From Nocardioides sp. (lineage in GTDB: Bacteria; Actinomycetota; Actinomycetes; Propionibacteriales; Nocardioidaceae), in the NCBI GenBank assembly GCA_025924815.1, contig JAICHQ010000004.1, positions 1-64,000 of the forward strand: 64,000 nucleotides of DNA. Direction: 5' to 3'. Shown piece after piece: positions 8,194 to 15,552 of the stretch (position 1 is the first letter of the stretch; every line of letters begins with the position of its first letter). Under the pieces are notes generated by a model that was not told the DNA's origin, made no database searches, and was given only the letters and a program-made list of their open reading frames with translations. Position numbers and translations under genes: made by a program.

Positions 8194-8658
8194 ATGGGCC
8201 TCGGAGCGTGGGTGTTGGTGGCCGCCGTGGTGGCGGCGCTCGCGCTCGGCGCGTGGCGCGCGTCGACGAACGGCGTCTTCCGGGGCACGCACCCGGTGGG
8301 TCGGGTCGCGGGCGACGCGGCCCCGGTCTCGACAAGCTCGACCGACGGCGTCAGCCTCCTGGCCGGCACGTCGTACGACGCGCAGCGGGGCGAGCGGGCG
8401 ACGCTGCTGCAGTTCTCCTCGGCGTTCTGCGCCCCGTGCCGCGCGACCAGGCGGACGCTGGCGGAGGTGGCCGACGAGGTCCCGGGCGTCACCCACGTAG
8501 AGATCGACGCGGAGCACCACCTGGAGCTGGTGCGAGCTCTCGGTGTGCTGCGCACGCCGACGACCTTGGTGCTCGACGGCGACGGTCGGGAGCTGGTCCG
8601 TGCCACCGGGGCGCCGCGCCGTGCCCAGGTCCTGAGCGCCCTCGCGGGTGGCCTCTGA
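8194..8658 (+). CDS. Membrane-anchored thioredoxin-like protein
   Basis: About 154 residues. One N-terminal transmembrane segment (WVLVAAVVAALALGAW), a linker, then a thioredoxin fold with the redox motif FCAPCRATR, a central EIDAEHH strand and the cis-proline RTPTTLVLD. It probably acts at the outer membrane face as a thiol-disulfide enzyme. The linker stretch [10 protein letters not shown] is encoded by a dispersed repeat, so this part is recent filler rather than conserved sequence. ATG 8194 is preferred over GTG 8185. It precedes a sulfur operon that has its own promoter. Confidence 0.83.
   Translation: MGLGAWVLVAAVVAALALGAWRASTNGVFRGTHPVGRVAGDAAPVSTSSTDGVSLLAGTSYDAQRGERATLLQFSSAFCAPCRATRRTLAEVADEVPGVTHVEIDAEHHLELVRALGVLRTPTTLVLDGDGRELVRATGAPRRAQVLSALAGGL
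8325..8348. repeat. Dispersed short repeat, copy B (inside the thioredoxin-like gene)
   Basis: GGTCTCGAC, then A, then AGCTCGACCGACG(G). It is read in frame as VSTSSTDG in the linker between the membrane anchor and the thioredoxin domain, in the opposite orientation relative to its gene from copy A. Confidence 0.7.
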
Positions 8659-8725
8659 TGTCCAACATGTGGGCAGATGTCTCGGATGATGGGATGTTCG
8701 GTGGTTCCGGCCGAGGTGCGACACC

Positions 8726-8731
8726 TAGAGT
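8726..8731 (+). promoter_or_regulatory. -10 box TAGAGT of the cysteine leader
   Basis: TAGAGT is seven bases before the ATG of the leader peptide at 8739, so the mRNA would begin at the leader's start codon (leaderless). Confidence 0.55.
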
Positions 8732-8738
8732 GCCTGTC

Positions 8739-8816
8739 ATGTACTCGACACTTCTGACACGGAGGCGGGCAGTCGACCACTGCCGCGTCCGCTCGTCGCT
8801 GTGTCGGATGTCCTGA
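8739..8816 (+). CDS. Cysteine-containing leader peptide
   Basis: 25 codons, MYSTLLTRRR...VDHCRV...SLCRMS, ending in TGA. Two cysteines and the RRRAVD.CRV...LCR pattern match the putative leader peptides I recall upstream of actinobacterial sulfur and cysteine genes. A -10 box seven bases before the ATG makes it leaderless. Its stop codon lies within a segment that can pair with the ribosome-binding site of the next gene. The inferred role is cis-acting: ribosome stalling at Cys codons when cysteine is scarce changes the downstream RNA fold and switches on the sulfurtransferase operon. Confidence 0.7.
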   Translation: MYSTLLTRRRAVDHCRVRSSLCRMS

Positions 8817-8889
8817 CGCGTCCCGTCTCACCGGTCTGCTGGCTCAGCAGACGTTGACGGGACTTCCCTTCCCGTCCATCCGTCAGGAG
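8812..8889 (+). promoter_or_regulatory. Predicted attenuator with alternative hairpins
   Basis: Four pairings are visible. (1) CCTGACG at 8812-8818, spanning the leader stop, with CGTCAGG at 8881-8887, which hides the AGGAG ribosome site. (2) GTCTGCT 8834-8840 with AGCAGAC 8846-8852. (3) CCCGTC 8822-8827 with GACGGG 8856-8861, enclosing (2). (4) GACGGGA 8856-8862 with TCCCGTC 8870-8876. Pairings 3 and 4 compete for the same strand, as expected of a switch. No T-tract follows, so translational control seems likelier than termination. Confidence 0.6.
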
Positions 8890-8893
8890 ATCC

Positions 8894-9346
8894 ATGTCCA
8901 CCGTCATCACCGCGCGTCCGACTCCCGTCGGCATCGATCCGCGCGGCCCGCGCGTCACGGCGACTCTCACCTCGGTGGTGCTGGCGGTCGTGCTCCTGAC
9001 ACCCACCGGGCTCGCCGCCGCGCTGCTGGCGATGCAGGCCGTCATCTTCGGGTGGGGCGCGTGGCGCGGCGTCCAGCACACGCCGTACGCCGCTGTGTTC
9101 CGGGCCGTCGTCCGCCCACGGCTGGCGGCGCCCCTCGAGCTGGAGGACCCCCGACCCCCGCGCTTCGCGCAAGCGCTGGGGCTGGGGTTCTCTGCGGTGG
9201 GGCTGGCCGGCTTCGTTCTCGGCTCCAGCACCGTCGGCCTGGTCGCGACCGGCCTGGCGCTGGTCGCGGCGCTGCTGAACGCGGTGTTCGGGCTCTGCCT
9301 GGGCTGCGAGCTGTACCTGATCCTCCGGCGGGCCGCTGCCCGCTGA
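8894..9346 (+). CDS. DUF4395 membrane protein
   Basis: 150-residue integral membrane protein of the DUF4395 family. It has an N-terminal cytoplasmic segment with the family's PRGPRVTATLTSVVL, two hydrophobic pairs (about residues 25-50 and 95-140), and the diagnostic GLCLGCELYL near the C-terminus, with two cysteines at the membrane. The family is commonly linked to sulfurtransferases and is suspected of moving or sensing sulfur compounds; no biochemical role is established to my knowledge. Translation starts at ATG 8894, five bases after AGGAG, which the leader RNA can sequester. Confidence 0.85.
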   Translation: MSTVITARPTPVGIDPRGPRVTATLTSVVLAVVLLTPTGLAAALLAMQAVIFGWGAWRGVQHTPYAAVFRAVVRPRLAAPLELEDPRPPRFAQALGLGFSAVGLAGFVLGSSTVGLVATGLALVAALLNAVFGLCLGCELYLILRRAAAR

Positions 9347-9400
9347 CCGTCCCTCCACAAGACCCCGCGCCGAGATCCGGCGCACGAGAAAGGTAAGAAC

Positions 9401-10255
9401 ATGAGCCGCGACTCCGCACTCGTCTCCGCCCAGTGGGTGGAGGATCATCTCGGCGACCCGAAGGTCGTCCTCGTCGAGGTCGACGAGGACACCGCCGCCT
9501 ACGACAAGGGCCACATCGCGGGCGCGATCAAGCTGGACTGGACCACAGACCTCCAGGACCAGGTACGCCGCGACTTCGTCAACAAGGCGCAGTTCGAGGC
9601 GCTGCTGTCCTCGCGCGGGGTGGCCAACGACGACACCGTCGTGCTGTACGGCGGCAACAACAACTGGTTCGCGGCGTACGCGTACTGGTACTTCAAGCTC
9701 TACGGGCACCAGGACGTCAAGCTGCTCGACGGCGGCCGCAAGAAGTGGGAGCTGGACAGCCGGGAGCTGACCGACGAGCTCCCGACGCGGGCCACCACGT
9801 CGTACACGGCCGGTGAGCAGGACAAGACGATCCGCGCGTTCCGCGACGAGGTCGTGGACGCGATCGGCGTGAAGAACCTGGTGGACGTGCGTTCTCCCGA
9901 CGAGTTCGCGGGCCGGCTGATGGCGCCGGCGCACCTCCCGCAGGAGCAGGCGCAGCGTGCCGGCCACATCCCGACCGCGGCGAACGTGCCGTGGAGCAAG
10001 GCGGCCAACGACGACGGGACGTTCAAGTCCGACGACGAGCTGAAGGCCCTGTACAGCGACGCGGGTGTCGACTGGGGCAAGGACACCATCGCCTACTGCC
10101 GCATCGGTGAGCGCTCCTCGCACACGTGGTTCGTGCTCAAGGAGCTGCTGGGGCAGCAGAACGTGAAGAACTACGACGGCTCGTGGACCGAGTACGGCTC
10201 GCTGGTCGGCGTACCGGTCGTGCTCGGAGACGAGCCCGGGGAGGTGGACGCCTGA
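9401..10255 (+). CDS. Thiosulfate sulfurtransferase (rhodanese)
   Basis: 284-residue tandem-rhodanese enzyme of the actinobacterial CysA2/SseA type, moving sulfane sulfur from thiosulfate to an acceptor. The inactive N-terminal rhodanese domain has YDKGHIAGAIKLDW and LYGGNNNWFAAYAYWYFKLYG. The catalytic C-terminal domain has LVDVRSPDEFAG and the loop YCRIGERSSHTWF, in which Cys is the persulfide carrier. AAAGGTAAG lies ahead of the ATG. It follows the DUF4395 gene and overlaps sseC by one base, so the three form an operon under the predicted cysteine attenuator. Confidence 0.94.
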   Translation: MSRDSALVSAQWVEDHLGDPKVVLVEVDEDTAAYDKGHIAGAIKLDWTTDLQDQVRRDFVNKAQFEALLSSRGVANDDTVVLYGGNNNWFAAYAYWYFKLYGHQDVKLLDGGRKKWELDSRELTDELPTRATTSYTAGEQDKTIRAFRDEVVDAIGVKNLVDVRSPDEFAGRLMAPAHLPQEQAQRAGHIPTAANVPWSKAANDDGTFKSDDELKALYSDAGVDWGKDTIAYCRIGERSSHTWFVLKELLGQQNVKNYDGSWTEYGSLVGVPVVLGDEPGEVDA

Positions 10256-10551
10256 TGTGCGGAGCCACACGTGGCGGTCTGTCCCTCGACGGGGTCGACG
10301 TCGCCAAGGAGGCGGTGGTGCAGGGGCAGGTCGTCCGCGACGGTGAGCCTGTGCCCAACGCCTACGTGCGACTGCTCGACCGCACCGGTGAGTTCACCGC
10401 GGAGGTCCCGACGTCGGCGACGGGTCACTTCCGGTTCTTCGCCAACACCGGGCCCTGGACCCTCCGCACCCTCGCGCCGCAGGCGGCCGTCGTCGACCGG
10501 AAGGTCGAGGCCGCGGTGGGCTCGGTCGCCGAGGTCACGATCGCCATCTGA
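10255..10551 (+). CDS. sseC: SseC-like DUF1416 protein
   Basis: 98-residue protein of the DUF1416 family, paired with the sulfurtransferase exactly as in mycobacteria (cysA2-sseC). It opens MCGATRGGLSL, with a conserved Cys next to the N-terminus, followed by a beta-rich carboxypeptidase-regulatory-like fold (VVQGQVVRDGEPVPNAYVRLLD). ATG overlaps the previous stop (TGATG). It probably accepts or relays sulfur from the rhodanese, an inference from the invariant pairing. Confidence 0.9.
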   Translation: MCGATRGGLSLDGVDVAKEAVVQGQVVRDGEPVPNAYVRLLDRTGEFTAEVPTSATGHFRFFANTGPWTLRTLAPQAAVVDRKVEAAVGSVAEVTIAI

Positions 10552-10584
10552 CCTCCCGTTCCTACGTGGTGACGTCGCGCCTGC

Positions 10585-11010
10585 TCAGTGGTCGAGCAGG
10601 ACGGTGAACGGGCCCTGGTTGACCGACGCCACCTCCATGTGGGCGCCGAAGACGCCGCGCTCCACGTGAGCGCCCAGCTCGCAGAGAGCGGTGCACACGG
10701 CCTCGTAGAGCGGTTCGGAGACCTCTCGGGGGGCGGCCGCCTGCCAGGTGGGACGCCGGCCTCTGGTCGGGTCGCCGTACAGCGTGAACTGCGAGACGAC
10801 CAGCACCGGTGCGGACAGCTCTGAGGCGGACCGTTCGTCGGCGAAGACCCGCAGGGTCCAGATCTTGCGGGCCATCCAGGTCGCGGTGCCGACGCGGTCG
10901 GCGTGGGTGACTCCGAGGTAGACCAGCAGGCCCGGTGTTGCGAGGGCGCCGACCACCGACCCGCCGACGGTGACCGACGCCGAGGAGACGCATTGGACGA
11001 CCGCGCGCAT
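10585..11010 (-). CDS. dtd: D-aminoacyl-tRNA deacylase
   Basis: 141 residues, the usual length of DTD, which hydrolyses D-amino acids and glycine wrongly attached to tRNA. It starts MRAVVQCVSSASVTV. Its active-site segments are VSQFTLYGD (the SQFTL motif) and the C-terminal NQGPFTVLLD, where many homologues have NxGPVT, so the V-to-F change is a small deviation. It is convergent with sseC and divergent from the BKACE gene. Confidence 0.95.
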   Translation of the reverse strand: MRAVVQCVSSASVTVGGSVVGALATPGLLVYLGVTHADRVGTATWMARKIWTLRVFADERSASELSAPVLVVSQFTLYGDPTRGRRPTWQAAAPREVSEPLYEAVCTALCELGAHVERGVFGAHMEVASVNQGPFTVLLDH

Positions 11011-11093
11011 GCCGTGACTCTCTCACCTCGCTGGCCGCTCTCGGCCGCCGGTCGACCCTCTCCGGTCCGAGCCCCTCTGACAGGATGGCGCGC

Positions 11094-11930
11094 GTGAGTG
11101 TCCCTGCCAACGGCCTGCTGGTCACGGTTGCCCCGACGGGTGCCGAGACCGCGAAGTCCGACGTTCCCCACCTGCCGACGACCCCGGAGGCGATCGCCGA
11201 GACAGCGCAGGCCTGCCAGGCCGCCGGCGCGGCGATGATCCACCTGCACGTCCGCGACGGCGAGCACCGGCCGACGCTCGACCTGGCTCTGCTGCGCGAA
11301 TGGGTCGCAGCGGTCAGGGAGTCCAGCGACCTGATCGTCCAGCTCTCCACGGGCGGCAGCGTCCACGACCCGCTCGACCAGCGGTTCAAGGTCCTCGACG
11401 CCGAGCCCGACTCGTGCAGCCTGACGATGGGGACGACGAACTTCGGCGACGACGTGTTCGCCAACCCCTGGCCCTTCGTGTGCGAGCTCTACCAGCTCAG
11501 CCAGGAGCGCGGAGTCGTACCCGAGTTCGAGCTGTTCGACCTCGGGCAGGTGCACGCCATGCGTCGCCTGCTCGACCGGTACGGCCTGCCGGCCGGTGGC
11601 AAGGTCCATGTCGACCTGGTGATGGGCGTGCCGGGAGGCATGAACGGGACGACGGACGCGCTGGTCGCCGCGGTGCACGACCTTCCCGCCGAAACGACCA
11701 GCTGGTCGGCCACCGGGATCGGTCGCTCCACCCTGAGCGTGATCCTGGCCAGCCTCTCCAAGGGCGGACACCTGCGCGTCGGCATGGAGGACGTGCTCAC
11801 CATCAGCAGGGGGGTCGCGGTCGAGTCCAACGCCCAGCTGGTCGAGCGGGCGGTTGCGATCGGCGCTCTTGCCCAGCGCACACCGTTCACGCCCGACGAG
11901 GCGCGCGAGCTGATCGGCGTACGCCGCTGA
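11094..11930 (+). CDS. BKACE-family beta-keto acid cleavage enzyme (DUF849)
   Basis: 278-residue TIM-barrel enzyme of the 3-keto-5-aminohexanoate cleavage (BKACE) family, which condenses a beta-keto acid with acetyl-CoA. Visible signatures are AAMIHLHVRD (zinc-binding His pair), VQLSTGG, EFELFDLGQVHAM (conserved Glu) and HVDLVMGVPGGM. GTG 11094 is preferred: CAGGAT lies seven bases upstream, as in other leaderless genes here; ATG 11085 would add three residues. No lysine-fermentation partners are nearby, so the substrate remains unknown. Confidence 0.86.
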   Translation: MSVPANGLLVTVAPTGAETAKSDVPHLPTTPEAIAETAQACQAAGAAMIHLHVRDGEHRPTLDLALLREWVAAVRESSDLIVQLSTGGSVHDPLDQRFKVLDAEPDSCSLTMGTTNFGDDVFANPWPFVCELYQLSQERGVVPEFELFDLGQVHAMRRLLDRYGLPAGGKVHVDLVMGVPGGMNGTTDALVAAVHDLPAETTSWSATGIGRSTLSVILASLSKGGHLRVGMEDVLTISRGVAVESNAQLVERAVAIGALAQRTPFTPDEARELIGVRR

Positions 11931-11948
11931 CGTGGTGGGGCCCGACGG

Positions 11949-13445
11949 TCAGTGCTTGCTGACCGGCTGCTTCGTCGCCGGCTCCTTCGAGCGTCGCGGC
12001 TTGAGCTTGCGCCGTCCGGTCTGGGGCCGGTACTCGTAGCGGTAGTAGTCGCCGCCGTAGAAGCCGCTGGCGGCCGAACGCCGCATCCGGTTGAACACGA
12101 CGCCCAGTGTGCGCCCGTGGACGGCGGAGATGTGGCCCAACGAGGCCACGAGCTCGGAGTCGAGGGTCCCACGGTGCGTGATGACCACGATGGCGCCGTC
12201 TGCCGACCGGGTGAGGATCGCCGCGTCGGTCACCGGCAGGAGCGGCGGAGCGTCGATGATCACCATCGCGTCCTCGGCCAGCTCGGTGACCAGGGTCCGC
12301 ATCGCGTTGGAGCCGAGCAGCTCGCTCGGGTTGGGTGGGATCGCACCGGAGCCGAGGACGCGCAGGCCCGGCACCTCGGGGTGGTCCTGCATCACCTCGG
12401 CGGCCTCGACCCGACCGACCAACACGTCGGTGAGGCCCGCCCCGTCGACCATCGCCAGCGAGTCCGCCACGGTCGGACGGCGGAGGTCACCGTCGATCAG
12501 CGTGACCGGCTGGCCGCCGATCGCGATCGCAGCGGCGAGGTTGGCCGCGACCGTCGACTTGCCGTCGGACTGCTTCGGGCTGGTCACCACGATCACTCGC
12601 GGCGGATGGTCGACATCCATGAACGCCAAGTTGGTCCGCAGCTTGCGGAAGCCCTCCGCGGTGCTGGCGGAGCTGGACGCACCCGATCCGGTGACCGCGA
12701 GCGCGAGCTCCCGGCCGCCCTCGTGGCGCATGTGCGCCGACTGCGGGATCATCCCGATCACGGAGACGCCGGTCAACTTCTCGACCTCCTCGGTCGAGCG
12801 CAGGCGTCGGTCGAACTGGTGGCGGACCATCGCATAGGCGAAGCCGAGCAGCATACCGGCCATCAGCCCGATCAGCAGGTTCAGGTTGGTGCGCGGCAGC
12901 ACCAGCGCGCCCGGGGTCGCCGACGAGTACGTGTCGAGGTGCAAGCCGCCGGGTACACCGCCGTCCTGGGCGCTCTTCGCGGTCAGCGGCGCCGGCCCGT
13001 CGATCTCCTTGACCTGGGCGGCCAGGGCATCCACCCACGCATTCGCCAGGACGGCTGCGGTCTTGGGATCTCCCGCCCGGGCGTTGATGGTGATCAGCAC
13101 GGTGTCGAGCGGCTGGCTGACGCTGATGTGCCCGATGAGTGCGCCGGCCGACTGGGGCAGGTCGGTGCCGTCGAGGTCATGACTGGCCACGACCTTGTCG
13201 GCGACCTCGGTGCTGGTCGCGATCGAGACGTAGGACGTCACGCGGTTCTTGGCGAGCTGGTCGCCGATGGTGGCAGCAGAGGTGTCGGCCGTCCTGCCGA
13301 CGGTGACCAGCCCGGTGGAGCTCGCCTGGTAGACCTTCGGCTGGGTGGCGTTGTAGCCGAGGGCGGCCACGAGGCCGAGGATCGCGAGGACCAGGACGCC
13401 CACCCAGTGCGACAGCACGATGCGGACGTAGTCCTTGAATTCCAT
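11949..13445 (-). CDS. Wzz-like chain-length protein fused to BY-type tyrosine kinase
   Basis: 498 residues. An N-terminal Wzz/GumC domain has two transmembrane helices (about 12-34 and 188-207) flanking an outer loop. The cytoplasmic BY-kinase domain has SDGKST (Walker A, 293-298), LIDGDLRRP (Walker A', near 316) and MVIIDAPP (Walker B). The C-terminal tail carries a tyrosine cluster, GFYGGDYYRYEYRP, the expected autophosphorylation site. Such proteins control polymerisation and export of capsule or exopolysaccharide. ATG 13445 has GGAGGAG seven bases upstream. The cognate phosphatase is probably the domain fused to APS kinase at 29221. Confidence 0.92.
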   Translation of the reverse strand: MEFKDYVRIVLSHWVGVLVLAILGLVAALGYNATQPKVYQASSTGLVTVGRTADTSAATIGDQLAKNRVTSYVSIATSTEVADKVVASHDLDGTDLPQSAGALIGHISVSQPLDTVLITINARAGDPKTAAVLANAWVDALAAQVKEIDGPAPLTAKSAQDGGVPGGLHLDTYSSATPGALVLPRTNLNLLIGLMAGMLLGFAYAMVRHQFDRRLRSTEEVEKLTGVSVIGMIPQSAHMRHEGGRELALAVTGSGASSSASTAEGFRKLRTNLAFMDVDHPPRVIVVTSPKQSDGKSTVAANLAAAIAIGGQPVTLIDGDLRRPTVADSLAMVDGAGLTDVLVGRVEAAEVMQDHPEVPGLRVLGSGAIPPNPSELLGSNAMRTLVTELAEDAMVIIDAPPLLPVTDAAILTRSADGAIVVITHRGTLDSELVASLGHISAVHGRTLGVVFNRMRRSAASGFYGGDYYRYEYRPQTGRRKLKPRRSKEPATKQPVSKH

Positions 13446-13457
13446 GAACGACTCCTC

Positions 13458-13474
13458 CCCGCGGTGTCCGCGGG
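13458..13474 (-). promoter_or_regulatory. 5' leader hairpin of the BY-kinase gene
   Basis: CCCGCGG-TGT-CCGCGGG is a perfect 7-base-pair stem. On the kinase mRNA its 3' edge abuts the GGAGGAG ribosome site, so it could tune translation. Confidence 0.4.
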
Positions 13475-13483
13475 TTCTACACT
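13474..13483. promoter_or_regulatory. Overlapping divergent -10 boxes, BY-kinase/HprK-like
   Basis: TACACT (13478-13483, forward) is six bases before GTG 13490. TAGAAC (13479-13474, reverse) would serve the kinase gene. They share two bases. The reverse box is the weaker match. Confidence 0.45.
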
Positions 13484-13489
13484 CCCCCG

Positions 13490-14332
13490 GTGCGAGGTTC
13501 CAGCGTAGGTGATCCTCCCTGCGTACGTCTGGAAGCTCTGGAAGTCCCCTTCGAGATCGCATGTACGGGATCCGGGGCCCCCGACCTCGCCCGGAGCGTC
13601 GCCGCCGCGTGGGACTGGTGCACCGTCGACGCGCCGTACGACGGCGACCTGGCCTGCGTCCAGCAGCTCACCGTGGTGCTCGAGCAGGACGCCGAGGAGC
13701 TGGCGAGGATGTCGGCCGGAAGCTCGTTGTTCGCCCGGGACCTTCCCACGTTGATGGACCGGCTGAGCCCGATGGTGACGCGCGTGGCGGTCAACGAGCG
13801 CCGGCGCGACCTCGTGATGTTCCACGCGTGCGCGTTGGCGGACCCCGTCAGCGGTGACGCGGTGGTGCTCTACGGTCCCTCGGGCACGGGCAAGACGACC
13901 CTGGCCCGCACCCTGTGCACCGACTTCGTCTACCTGTCCGATGAGACGGCCGGGATCGCCCCCGACCTCCGGGTCGTTCCCTACCTCAAGCCTCTGTCGA
14001 TCATCCTCAACCAGGGCGACACCCTGAAGGAGCAGGTGTCCCCCGGCCGGCTCGGGCTGGCCCGACCCGAGGGGGTGCCGTACCGGCTGCGGGCCTTGAT
14101 CCAGCTCCGGCGCGACCCGGCTCACGAGGGCGTGGCGACGCTTGACTCCCTGTCCACGGTGGATGCCCTGCCCGAACTGGTCGCCCAGACGTCGTACTCG
14201 CGGGACTTCGAGCGGCCCCTCCACCATCTGGCAGACCTGGCCCACCGCGTCGGTGGGGTGCGGCGGGCGACCTACTCCGAGGCTGAGCAGCTGCGGCCGG
14301 TGATTCGGGCGATCCTGGACGGCGACGCATGA
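13490..14332 (+). CDS. HprK-like P-loop kinase of an exopolysaccharide locus
   Basis: 280-residue protein with an HPr-kinase-type nucleotide fold: Walker A GPSGTGKT at 129-136 and VYLSDETAGI (the SDE motif) near 147. It lacks the HPr-kinase N-terminal domain and there is no HPr gene nearby, so its substrate is unknown. Relatives occur beside PqqD-like proteins in peptide and polysaccharide clusters. GTG 13490 is fixed by a leaderless-type -10 box. It overlaps the PqqD-like gene by four bases (ATGA) and is divergent from the BY-kinase. Confidence 0.78.
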   Translation: MRGSSVGDPPCVRLEALEVPFEIACTGSGAPDLARSVAAAWDWCTVDAPYDGDLACVQQLTVVLEQDAEELARMSAGSSLFARDLPTLMDRLSPMVTRVAVNERRRDLVMFHACALADPVSGDAVVLYGPSGTGKTTLARTLCTDFVYLSDETAGIAPDLRVVPYLKPLSIILNQGDTLKEQVSPGRLGLARPEGVPYRLRALIQLRRDPAHEGVATLDSLSTVDALPELVAQTSYSRDFERPLHHLADLAHRVGGVRRATYSEAEQLRPVIRAILDGDA

Positions 14333-14601
14333 CGCGGGCGCGCCGGCGGGAGGTCGTCGACGTCTACGTCGAGGACGGGCGGGCGGCCGTGTACTCCACC
14401 GAGGGCATGGTGCTGCTGCTCTCCGAGCTCGCCACCGCGGCGTGGGACGTGCTCGGCGACGACTGGACGAACACCGAGCACGTGGCCCAACACCTGGTGC
14501 AGCGGTTCGGCGACCCGGGGGAGGGGCAGGCCGAGGCGCTCACCGATGAGACGCTCGGCTCGCTCGCCGAGATGTCGATCGTCGAGCTCGAGCAGTCGTG
14601 A
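14329..14601 (+). CDS. PqqD-like protein (RRE-type fold)
   Basis: 90-residue protein of the PqqD family: short beta strands (VVDVYVEDGRAAVYSTEGMVLLLSE) then helices typical of the winged peptide-recognition fold, with the customary ELATAAWDVL. In peptide-modifying clusters this fold binds leader peptides, but no precursor peptide or modifying enzyme is visible here. It overlaps the HprK-like gene and is 33 bases ahead of the nucleotidyltransferase gene. The three genes probably work together; the role is unknown. Confidence 0.75.
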   Translation: MTRARRREVVDVYVEDGRAAVYSTEGMVLLLSELATAAWDVLGDDWTNTEHVAQHLVQRFGDPGEGQAEALTDETLGSLAEMSIVELEQS

Positions 14602-14634
14602 CCGAGACCCGAGCAACCACGGCATGATGAGCAC

Positions 14635-15552
14635 GTGACCGAGCTGGCGCTCTCAGAAGCCGTGCCGTTGGCACACGCGCTGGTCGACCGCATAGCGGAT
14701 GAACGAGGCGTCCGTGTCTTGTTCATCAAGGGTCCCACCGCCGTCGAACAAGGGCTGCGACCGCCACGAACCTCGCTGGACGTCGACGCCCTGGTCGATC
14801 CGGCGCGTCGTCACCTGCTGGCCGAGCGCTTGGTCGAGCTGGAGTGGGTCGATGAGCATCCGTACACGTCGCCGACCGTGCTGCCGATGCACTCGCTCAC
14901 CCATCGACACCCTTCCTGGCCGTGCGAGCTTGACCTGCACGATCGCTTCCCCGGCTTCTTCGCGGAGCCGCAATCAGTCTTCGAGCGGCTGTGGGAAGGA
15001 CGGGTGAGCGCCACAGTGGCGGCCTACCGGATCCCATGCCCGGAGCCTGCAGGTCAGGCCCTGATCCTGGCTCTGCACGCACTGCGCGACCCCCGGGACG
15101 TTGAGAAGGGACACGAGCTGGCTGACCTTGTCGAACGCATCTCCGTGGCCGCCACCGAGGCATCGTTGCGCCACCTGGCCGAACTCGCCCACGATCTCGG
15201 TGCCGCTGACACCGCGGCGCCGTTCCTGGAGCGTGTGGGCGCGCCAGAGGTCGGGCGCGGAACCACGAAAGCCGAAGACCTGCGTGCCTGGCGCCTGCGG
15301 ACGAGCCCGTCCAACACAACTGCGGTGTCCTGGATTCATGAGTTGCGCCAGCTCCCGTGGCACCGTCGGCCCGGCTACCTCTGGTATGCCGCGATGCTCA
15401 CCGAGGTGGAGTTACGCCTGGCCGAGCCCGCTCTGCCCCCCGGTCGGCGCGCGGTCCTCGGAGCACGGTGGCGCCGGTTGCGGCGCGGAATGCGCGCAGT
15501 ACCGGCGGCCGTGCGGTCGGTACGGACCGCCGATCGGCGGCCCTCCGCCTAG
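14635..15552 (+). CDS. Nucleotidyltransferase-fold protein (NTP_transf_5-like)
   Basis: 305 residues. The N-terminal region has VLFIKGPTAVEQGLRPPRTSLDVDALVDP, matching the putative nucleotidyltransferase family whose DxD-like aspartates bind metal. The C-terminal part is basic and unassigned. Family members recur beside PqqD-like and HprK-like genes in exopolysaccharide loci, but their substrate is not known to me. The start is GTG 14635. The gene ends four bases into the convergent sulfotransferase. Confidence 0.7.
   Translation: MTELALSEAVPLAHALVDRIADERGVRVLFIKGPTAVEQGLRPPRTSLDVDALVDPARRHLLAERLVELEWVDEHPYTSPTVLPMHSLTHRHPSWPCELDLHDRFPGFFAEPQSVFERLWEGRVSATVAAYRIPCPEPAGQALILALHALRDPRDVEKGHELADLVERISVAATEASLRHLAELAHDLGAADTAAPFLERVGAPEVGRGTTKAEDLRAWRLRTSPSNTTAVSWIHELRQLPWHRRPGYLWYAAMLTEVELRLAEPALPPGRRAVLGARWRRLRRGMRAVPAAVRSVRTADRRPSA

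Noticed and set aside
13490..15552. Lasso-peptide or other RiPP cluster suggested by the HprK-like and PqqD-like pair
   Set aside because: No precursor peptide, asparagine-synthetase-like cyclase, leader peptidase or radical SAM enzyme is nearby; all neighbours are polysaccharide genes.
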